Source of the DNA: JAWXUT01 sp044426075
GTDB lineage: Bacteria; Bacillota; Clostridia; Christensenellales; DTU072
DNA length: 12,185 nucleotides
Reading direction: 5' to 3'
Assembly (NCBI GenBank): GCA_044426075.1
Contig: JAWXUT010000050.1
Coordinates: 1 to 12,185, forward strand
The notes under the pieces were generated by a model, which was given only the letters and a program-made list of their open reading frames with translations, was not told the DNA's origin and ran no database searches. Position 1 is the stretch's first letter; each line of letters begins with the position of its first letter. Shown here one piece after another: positions 7,789 to 12,185 of the stretch. A program made the position numbers and the translations under genes.

Positions 7789-9516
7789 TTAGGCTGTCGC
7801 CGTTGTCAGTTCAGCATTAGCCTCTGCCTCTGCCGCCTCTTCTGCCGCCGCTCGCTCTTCTAGGTCTTTCATCATCTGTTTATGCTTCTCTGGAGTTAGA
7901 TCGTAGAACGCATATGGCAACATACACATAATTATCTCTAACGCATATAGCAAGATATGTACGATAAATACTTTCTCACGCAATACGGTATCATACATAA
8001 TATCGTAATCGCCGATAAAGCCTACGCGCTCGTAGCAGAATGGTGTCATATAGCCTAGAAGCATTGCAACAGGAACTGTTACATAGTTCATATATTCTGA
8101 AGCGCCCTCTGCCCTTTCGCCAAACTTCCATTGGTGATAATCCCACGCATCTGCAAGACAAGCCTTGCCAACAATTGAAGCTGGTTTGTTGCATACAGTT
8201 GAAACCATACTTGCAAGCAATACCAATGTAATTGCTAAGAAGTCACTTTCAATTTTAAGTACAAACAAACAAGATAGAATCATAACTGCTTGTAGTGTCT
8301 TTAAGCCCAACATAACTTGCCTATTTGACCATTTTTTCGTCAAGAAAGGTGTCAATAAGTTTGCTGGTGTTGCTGGTAATGATGCAATAGTTGTTAGTAC
8401 AATTAAATATTGCATTTTTAATCCATATAATAGTGTCCAGTTAAGCACCATCAAGCTAAATGATGAAATAACATTGAATGCACTTGACATTTTTGATATC
8501 CAAAGATATTTGTTTTTTGCAACTGAAGTAAAGCCTTCCCAGAAACCAACTTTTTTAACAACGTGGTTTTTGGCAACAACAGTTCTCTCGTGGCAATATA
8601 AAAATAGGAATGTTGGAATAACACCAAGTACACCAAATATTGGCAATATAACACGATAAATTTCAATCGAGTTAACCTCGTATCCTAATAATGTAGCAAG
8701 TGGGCTAACTAGAAGTGCGGTAACTGAGCTCAACAAACCACCAAGAATTGGGAATATTGAGTTCATAACAACACGCTCTTGTCTGTTTTTTGTCATAATA
8801 ATTTGGAACTTAGATAAATAATCAGATGTAAATGATAACCTCAAGCCCATCATCAAGTTGGTTGTAAAGCTAACCGCAAGCAACAAGTTGTTTGGTGTTA
8901 GTGACTCGTAAGGAATATACGCTACTGCAATTGATGATAACACTAGTGGAATACCCATTATTATCAAATATGGTTTAAACTTGCCCCATTTTTTTCCAAA
9001 CAAACGGAATATAGCAATATTAATGTATACAGGAAGTGTTCTACACAAAATAACAATAAATACGTGCAACATAAAGTCGGGCAAAAACGCTTCTAGCCAG
9101 ACCAAGAAGTTTGCATTAGTGTACGCTATTACCCCGAGCGTGCCCGATATGCCAAGCAATCCTAGCACAATACCCGTAAATATCCAAAACTTTTTCTTAG
9201 ATATAACACCCAAGTTATCCATAACTTCAACATTTATGCTTGTTAAAATATAAGAAGCAATTTGCCCCATTAATCCTAACAAATAAATATATGTAAACGA
9301 AATACCAAATACCATACTTACAATAGCTGATGTTGAAGCCAACTCTACATACTGCGTTACGTCAATTATAACGGTGTGGCCCATACTTCCTAGAGACGCA
9401 CATGTTAGCTCTTTATAGCTTACATCATATCCGTCTTTAGGCTTACTCCACCTAGACTTAAAAACATTAGCATACTTGATTGTGTTGTTTTTTAACGATT
9501 CTAATTTAGTATTCAT
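7789..9516 (-). CDS. GPH/MelB-like MFS transporter, first of three paralogs
   Basis: 575 residues. The first gene after the promoter at 9564-9592. Motifs match its neighbours: GKKWGKFKPY near 174-183, NRQERV near 244-249, DAWDYHQWKFGERAEG near 456-471, and about 12-13 membrane segments. It is expected to be a cation-coupled symporter for a sugar or related solute. At residues 229-236 it reads FTSDYLSK where the otherwise very similar second copy reads YVEYNLTR. That stretch lies next to the NRQER loop and could affect specificity. The tail is Ala/Glu-rich and ends ELTTATA. The Shine-Dalgarno region is a purine run (GAGAGAGGGG) one base before the ATG, closer than usual. The N-terminus (MNTKLESLKN) aligns with its paralogs without gaps, supporting this start. 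Confidence 0.86.
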   Translation of the reverse strand: MNTKLESLKNNTIKYANVFKSRWSKPKDGYDVSYKELTCASLGSMGHTVIIDVTQYVELASTSAIVSMVFGISFTYIYLLGLMGQIASYILTSINVEVMDNLGVISKKKFWIFTGIVLGLLGISGTLGVIAYTNANFLVWLEAFLPDFMLHVFIVILCRTLPVYINIAIFRLFGKKWGKFKPYLIIMGIPLVLSSIAVAYIPYESLTPNNLLLAVSFTTNLMMGLRLSFTSDYLSKFQIIMTKNRQERVVMNSIFPILGGLLSSVTALLVSPLATLLGYEVNSIEIYRVILPIFGVLGVIPTFLFLYCHERTVVAKNHVVKKVGFWEGFTSVAKNKYLWISKMSSAFNVISSFSLMVLNWTLLYGLKMQYLIVLTTIASLPATPANLLTPFLTKKWSNRQVMLGLKTLQAVMILSCLFVLKIESDFLAITLVLLASMVSTVCNKPASIVGKACLADAWDYHQWKFGERAEGASEYMNYVTVPVAMLLGYMTPFCYERVGFIGDYDIMYDTVLREKVFIVHILLYALEIIMCMLPYAFYDLTPEKHKQMMKDLEERAAAEEAAEAEANAELTTATA

Positions 9517-9563
9517 ACCCCTCTCTCAAAAACTCTATTGCAATTTTTACAAACAGCTTAACT

Positions 9564-9592
9564 ATTATATCACAATTTTGCACTTTTTACAA
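9564..9592 (-). promoter_or_regulatory. near-consensus sigma-A promoter of the transporter operon
   Basis: The minus strand has TTGTAA (9592-9587), a 17-base spacer, and a perfect TATAAT (9569-9564). Initiation near 9557 gives a leader of about 40 bases. It is the strongest-looking promoter in the window and precedes only the transporter array. Confidence 0.8.
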
Positions 9593-9742
9593 TACTTATA
9601 TTTTAAACAAAACTTCAATAGCTCTTTATTTGTTACAAAAATGCAACATTTTATCATTTATGTTTAAGTAATTTTCCGCGAAAAGCATTTACTTTTTTAA
9701 AACCTAAAGGAATTTAGACTTACTTAATGTTATTAATAAATA
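9593..9742 (-). other. intergenic region upstream of the transporter promoter
   Basis: This AT-rich gap holds no open frame I would call a gene. Its only notable structure is an imperfect inverted repeat at 9666-9694: outer arms AAGTAA and TTACTT, inner arms TTTTC and GAAAA around CGC, with a four-base asymmetric bulge. It lies about 75 bases upstream of the -35 box, where an activator or repressor site could be. I see no match to a catabolite-response element. Confidence 0.3.
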
Positions 9743-9781
9743 AAAAGAGCTTTAAAGAATCATTTTCTTTAAAGCTCTTTT
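9743..9781 (-). terminator. intrinsic terminator after the DUF2804/YcxB/acyltransferase-remnant operon
   Basis: A perfect 17-bp stem (arms 9743-9759 and 9765-9781, AAAAGAGC at the base) closes a 5-base loop. On the minus strand it is followed by a T-rich stretch. It starts 8 bases after the stop of the acyltransferase remnant. The stem is mostly A-T, and T residues also follow on the other strand, so it could work in both directions. Confidence 0.7.
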
Positions 9782-9789
9782 AAAAATTG

Positions 9790-10088
9790 TTATTTATTTT
9801 TCAACTCTTCTGCCTTGCGCTTTTTAATAATCGCTTTTTCTTCTTTGGTGTATGAGTCTTCAGAATAAGGCACAAACTTGTGTTGTGGCAACGCCTTGCC
9901 AGCACGCTCGATTTCATCCATAATATGTTTTATAACATTAGCTGTTTGCTCTTTGTAATTTTTTGTGTCTTCAACCCACATAACTTTGCCATAAACTATT
10001 TTTTTAAGTGCGGATAATAATACTTCCTTTTACGATTTGGTCCTATAGGGTAGTAATATGTCTTTTTTTCTTTATTGTCTTTGCCCAA
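9790..10088 (-). pseudogene. PlsC-like acyltransferase with internal deletion and frameshift
   Basis: This is a second copy of the acyltransferase at 3326-4105 with its middle missing. From a TTG at 10088, nine bases after AAGGAG, the frame encodes a 30-residue peptide containing KKTYYYPIG and RKYYYP, which matches the first 21 residues of the intact protein. It then stops at TAG 9998-9996. In another frame from about 10011 to 9790 lies ALKKIVYGKV followed by a close match to the intact C-terminus, such as EQTANVIKHIMDEIE and GKALP. Some 180 codons are lost, including all four acyltransferase blocks, and the junction shifts frame. Neither part can be an enzyme. The C-terminal frame still has no stop and differs mainly at synonymous and conservative sites, so the deletion is probably recent. 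The C-terminus is also longer and Lys/Glu-rich. It is 15 bases downstream of the YcxB-like gene and co-transcribed with it. Confidence 0.85.
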
Positions 10089-10103
10089 TATACACAACTC
10101 CTT

Positions 10104-10658
10104 TTATGGTTTTTTGCTATTAATAAACGCAACAAACTCATCTGCGGTACTATCTTTAAATCCCGACTTCTGTATTATAACCTTTTGTCCGCGTGATGTG
10201 GCTAAAACTAACACATCGCCATATGATTGAATTTTTTTAATATGTTTGTATTCATATCTAAACACAACATCTGTGCAATCTTTGTTGGTTGCGCGCACTT
10301 CTGTATCGCCACAAACTATGCTTAGCCTTGTTGGTTTGTTCGCATTAGATTTAAGCATATGCTTTTCCATAGCGCGAGCCGTGCTCAACACCAACCACAC
10401 ACCACCTATTGGCATTAATAATGACATAGCAAGCATCAATATGCCCGATGTAATATCACCCAACACAAACATATATATGCCAAACGCTATAAAAGCTGCA
10501 AACATAACCATTAGTGTGGGCGCTTGCAATCCTTTAAGTGAACTAATTGCAGCATACTGTTGAAATATCTTCAAACCATATTCTGTGTCATTTTCAAATT
10601 TTAGCTCTTCTTGAACTGCTTCATCCACAGTTTCTTGTTCTTTTAGTTCTTCTGTCAT
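10104..10658 (-). CDS. two-TM membrane protein with YcxB-like C-terminal domain
   Basis: 184 residues. An acidic N-terminus (1-45, rich in Glu) precedes two hydrophobic helices at about 46-66 and 70-92 with a short GD-containing turn. A soluble domain follows from about 112. Its end (VVFRYEYKHIKKI, VLVLAT, KVIIQKSGF, then DEFVAFINSKK) has the strand-strand-helix pattern of the YcxB-like, bacterial PH-type family found on two-TM proteins in Firmicutes. The biochemical role of that family is not established. The ATG is four bases after the stop of the DUF2804 gene, and AGGATG at the end of that gene is the likely ribosome binding site, so translation is probably coupled. Family assignment is from pattern recognition and is moderately sure. 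Confidence 0.7.
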   Translation of the reverse strand: MTEELKEQETVDEAVQEELKFENDTEYGLKIFQQYAAISSLKGLQAPTLMVMFAAFIAFGIYMFVLGDITSGILMLAMSLLMPIGGVWLVLSTARAMEKHMLKSNANKPTRLSIVCGDTEVRATNKDCTDVVFRYEYKHIKKIQSYGDVLVLATSRGQKVIIQKSGFKDSTADEFVAFINSKKP

Positions 10659-10662
10659 CTTG

Positions 10663-11730
10663 TTACATCCTAGTAGTTTTATTTTCGCCTATGCCCAACA
10701 TTCCGTCAACATTAAACACCTTGCCTTCTTCATTTTTAACATATCCATAAATTTTTCCGTATGGCAACGCGTAGTAGGCATCAATTACAATTGCGTGTAT
10801 GGGAAGATAGAAAACATCGCTGATTTCAAATTTAATATCCACCATTCCGTGTTGGTCTTTAATGTGCCACGTTGTAGCCTTTTTGCTTGGAATATCAAAT
10901 GTAACTGGTGGCAATGGATAACTTTTACCCTCAATCCATATGATATTTTCGTTGTATTTTTCGGGATCAGTTGACTGGTTCTTGGTCAAATTCAATGCGA
11001 AATATTGCTGTGAACCGTCAATTTCCATTCTTCCCATAGTTGTCAACCACTCATAATGAGCAAAAAATGGATAATAACCCTTGTGGTCATCTATAATAGA
11101 AACCGAATTTTCGTTGGTCATAAACCTTTCGCCATTTACCTCAATGTATCCAGTAGCTTTTAAGAAATCCTTTTCTGAATACAATGGTTTATTTACACCA
11201 AATGGAATACTTACATTTGAAGGCGGGCTCAACCTCTCAACAGAAACATCCAGATTTATATTGCCCGATTTTTTGCTAGTAGAATATCCAAAAGCTCGCG
11301 CTTTTCCATTCATCAAATCATTTTGTATGGTGTACTCCGACTTTTTAGTTTTCAAATAACAATGGTCATCTACAAGTTGTGATGCCACTTTAACCTTACT
11401 TGGCAACACAAAGTTTTTCCACGCGGTTATTTTTTGCGTCCTCTTGTCAAACCACACAAATATCGAAAACCCCAATGTTCCCGTATTATAAACAGCACTA
11501 ACAAGTGCCCCTTCATCCATATGAAGCTCAAATGCCTCCCACTCCGTAAGCCTAATTTTATTCAAAAAATGAGGAAATAACGCGCCACAAGGTTTAACAC
11601 AATCTAGCGCATTGAGCACCCGAAACGGCTCTTTAAAGGTACCAAACTGAGCTTTACCGTCAACAATCAAACTCTCTGGAGTTTCAACAGGTTGCCTTAG
11701 TTCGTGAATAACACTTTTGTCATTTTTCAT
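10663..11730 (-). CDS. DUF2804-like protein
   Basis: 355 residues with no signal peptide or membrane segment, so probably cytoplasmic. The C-terminal half resembles DUF2804: DHKG at 215-218, YEW at 226-228, an IDGSQQYFALNL stretch near 237-248, a conserved EN pair at 261-262 followed by IIWIEGKSYPLPPVTF, then WHI and HGMVDIKFEI near 288-303. DUF2804 proteins are of unknown function; a beta-rich, lipocalin-like fold related to AttH/CrtC proteins has been suggested, which is family knowledge and not visible here. The length is typical of the family, so the gene looks complete. A GGAGGTG site (11741-11735) sits four bases before the ATG. First gene of a three-member operon with the YcxB-like gene and the acyltransferase remnant. 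Confidence 0.72.
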   Translation of the reverse strand: MKNDKSVIHELRQPVETPESLIVDGKAQFGTFKEPFRVLNALDCVKPCGALFPHFLNKIRLTEWEAFELHMDEGALVSAVYNTGTLGFSIFVWFDKRTQKITAWKNFVLPSKVKVASQLVDDHCYLKTKKSEYTIQNDLMNGKARAFGYSTSKKSGNINLDVSVERLSPPSNVSIPFGVNKPLYSEKDFLKATGYIEVNGERFMTNENSVSIIDDHKGYYPFFAHYEWLTTMGRMEIDGSQQYFALNLTKNQSTDPEKYNENIIWIEGKSYPLPPVTFDIPSKKATTWHIKDQHGMVDIKFEISDVFYLPIHAIVIDAYYALPYGKIYGYVKNEEGKVFNVDGMLGIGENKTTRM

Positions 11731-11751
11731 AATACACCTCCATACACTAAT

Positions 11752-11780
11752 ATTCTACCATACTTTTACAAAATTTTCAA
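11752..11780 (-). promoter_or_regulatory. sigma-A-type promoter of the DUF2804 operon
   Basis: TTGAAA (11780-11775), a 17-base spacer and TAGAAT (11757-11752) on the minus strand. Initiation near 11745 would leave a leader of only about 14 bases, just enough for the GGAGGTG ribosome binding site. Confidence 0.65.
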
Positions 11781-11871
11781 CCCCCTTATTTAATCTTAAA
11801 GAATATTATCAAAATTTAAATAAAAAATTGTGGATAAAATTATATAAACGCCGTTGTATGTGTAACCCAAC

Positions 11872-11952
11872 AAAAAAAGAGCCACAACCAACAACCCGCA
11901 AGGGTGCCAAATCCCCCCGCAAGGGGAGATGTTTCGCGGCCGACTCTTCACC
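11872..11952 (-). ncRNA. candidate small structured RNA ending in a U7 terminator
   Basis: The minus-strand transcript would begin near 11952 and be about 80 bases long. AAGAGUC (11948-11942) pairs with GGCUCUU (11883-11877) as a closing helix that needs a U-G wobble, so it forms properly only on this strand. Inside, AUCUCCCC pairs with GGGGGGAU (8 bp, one U-G wobble) around UUGC, and ACCC pairs with GGGU around a second UUGC, so CCCUUGCGGG occurs twice. Seven U residues follow the closing helix directly, making a terminator. No convincing protein frame covers it and I recognise no Rfam family. Alternatively it is only the terminator of a gene beyond the right edge, but its own promoter-like element argues for an independent RNA. 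Confidence 0.5.
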
Positions 11953-11958
11953 TTTACC

Positions 11959-11986
11959 ATTTAACACATATCGTGTCAAATGTCAA
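11959..11986 (-). promoter_or_regulatory. putative promoter of the candidate small RNA
   Basis: A consensus TTGACA (11986-11981) is followed after 16 bases by TTAAAT (11964-11959), with initiation expected near 11952. A second TTGACA at 11979-11974 with TAAAGG 17 bases on is an overlapping but poorer option. The -10 match is only four of six. Confidence 0.45.
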
Positions 11987-12185
11987 CTATTTTTGATGTT
12001 TTTGTGAGAAATTGGTAGTAAATCATACAAACTTTTCTTTGCAATTCGGCAAGGAAAGGTGTGCAAAAGAAAACAAACAAGCCTCTTAAAAATATGTATA
12101 TCACGCACCCTACATTGACAGCCACCCACTCATAACAAACTCATTTATGCCCATATAAATTAGGGTTTGTTGTTCGGGGTGGTTG
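11987..12185. other. non-coding right end with two inverted repeats
   Basis: No gene is supported here on either strand. Two structures stand out. 12031-12060 forms a 12-bp stem with two G-U pairs when read as plus-strand RNA, with loop AAUUCG. 12122-12182 is a nested inverted repeat: CCACCC with GGGTGG outside, AACAAAC with GTTTGTT in the middle, and ATTTAT with ATAAAT inside. The second one reaches nearly to the window edge, so its full extent is unknown. Confidence 0.4.

Larger units (their letters stand above)
6005..9516 (-). repeat. tandem gene duplication (two near-identical transporter genes)
   Basis: The coding regions 6005-7726 and 7789-9516 match closely along their whole length, with long identical DNA runs. 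One example is the shared stretch near 6370-6420 and 8160-8220, another near 6710-6800 and 8500-8590. The third transporter (4211-5944) aligns at protein level but is far more diverged. The pair behaves as a direct repeat of about 1.7 kb and could recombine. Confidence 0.85.

Noticed and set aside
8165..8659. Plus-strand open frame of 164 codons, with a similar one at 6375-6809
   Set aside because: Both are antisense to the duplicated transporters. They resemble each other only because the genes beneath them do.
9790..9981. A stand-alone 63-residue gene from the ATG at 9981
   Set aside because: No ribosome site precedes that ATG and the product is only the C-terminal tail of the acyltransferase family, so it is part of the pseudogene.
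11877..11948. T-box leader or a known metabolite riboswitch
   Set aside because: I could not find the T-box UGGNACC bulge or conserved cores of the TPP, SAM, cobalamin or glycine classes on either strand.
11717..12007. Plus-strand open frame of 96 codons across the candidate small RNA
   Set aside because: It starts inside the DUF2804 gene on the opposite strand, has no ribosome site, and its low-complexity Lys/Arg/Pro text comes from reading the hairpin arms.
11885..12185. A MITE-like element bounded by CAACCA-containing ends
   Set aside because: The two ends match over only about six bases before diverging, and no target duplication can be seen because the right flank is outside the window.
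1..12185. CRISPR array, tRNA, rRNA or intact insertion sequence
   Set aside because: No regularly spaced direct repeats, cloverleaf-like segments, rRNA-like stretches or transposase motifs were found by eye.

Overview
The window is AT-rich bacterial DNA in which every gene I can support lies on the minus strand. Short intergenic gaps, sigma-A-type promoters with 17-base spacers, strong G-rich ribosome binding sites and intrinsic terminators suggest a low-G+C Firmicute, perhaps an uncultured clostridial or related gut lineage. The protein families fit that, but lineage is an inference. TGG is used for Trp and no coding region needs TGA recoding, so the standard bacterial code fits.

Layout in transcription order, from high to low coordinates. 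(1) 11987-12185 has no gene but holds two RNA-like inverted repeats. (2) 11872-11952 is a candidate small RNA with its own promoter, two UUGC-loop hairpins inside a closing helix, and a U7 terminator. (3) A promoter at 11752-11780 drives a compact operon: a DUF2804-like protein (10663-11730), a two-TM protein with a YcxB-like C-terminus (10104-10658), and an acyltransferase pseudogene that has lost its middle (9790-10088). The operon ends at a 17-bp-stem terminator (9743-9781). (4) A near-consensus promoter (9564-9592) drives three tandem paralogous transporters of the GPH/MelB-like branch of the major facilitator superfamily (7789-9516, 6005-7726, 4211-5944). Two conserved hairpins separate them, and the unit ends at an intrinsic terminator (4179-4204). 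(5) An intact PlsC-like acyltransferase (3326-4105) follows. (6) From its own promoter (3278-3306) comes a large SNF2-like DEAH helicase (1-3232) that runs off the left edge. It belongs to the helicase half of the giant methylase-helicase proteins of mobile elements.

How the genes relate: the transporter array sits between two same-orientation copies of one acyltransferase family, one intact and one deleted, so this block grew by duplication and is decaying. A cation-coupled solute importer set beside a lipid acyltransferase, a YcxB-like membrane protein and a DUF2804 protein hints at an envelope or glycolipid role, but no substrate can be read from sequence. The helicase appears unrelated and probably marks mobile-element DNA beginning at the left. 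The items most worth a second look are the candidate small RNA, the covarying intercistronic hairpins, the acyltransferase deletion pseudogene, and the helicase with no methyltransferase half.
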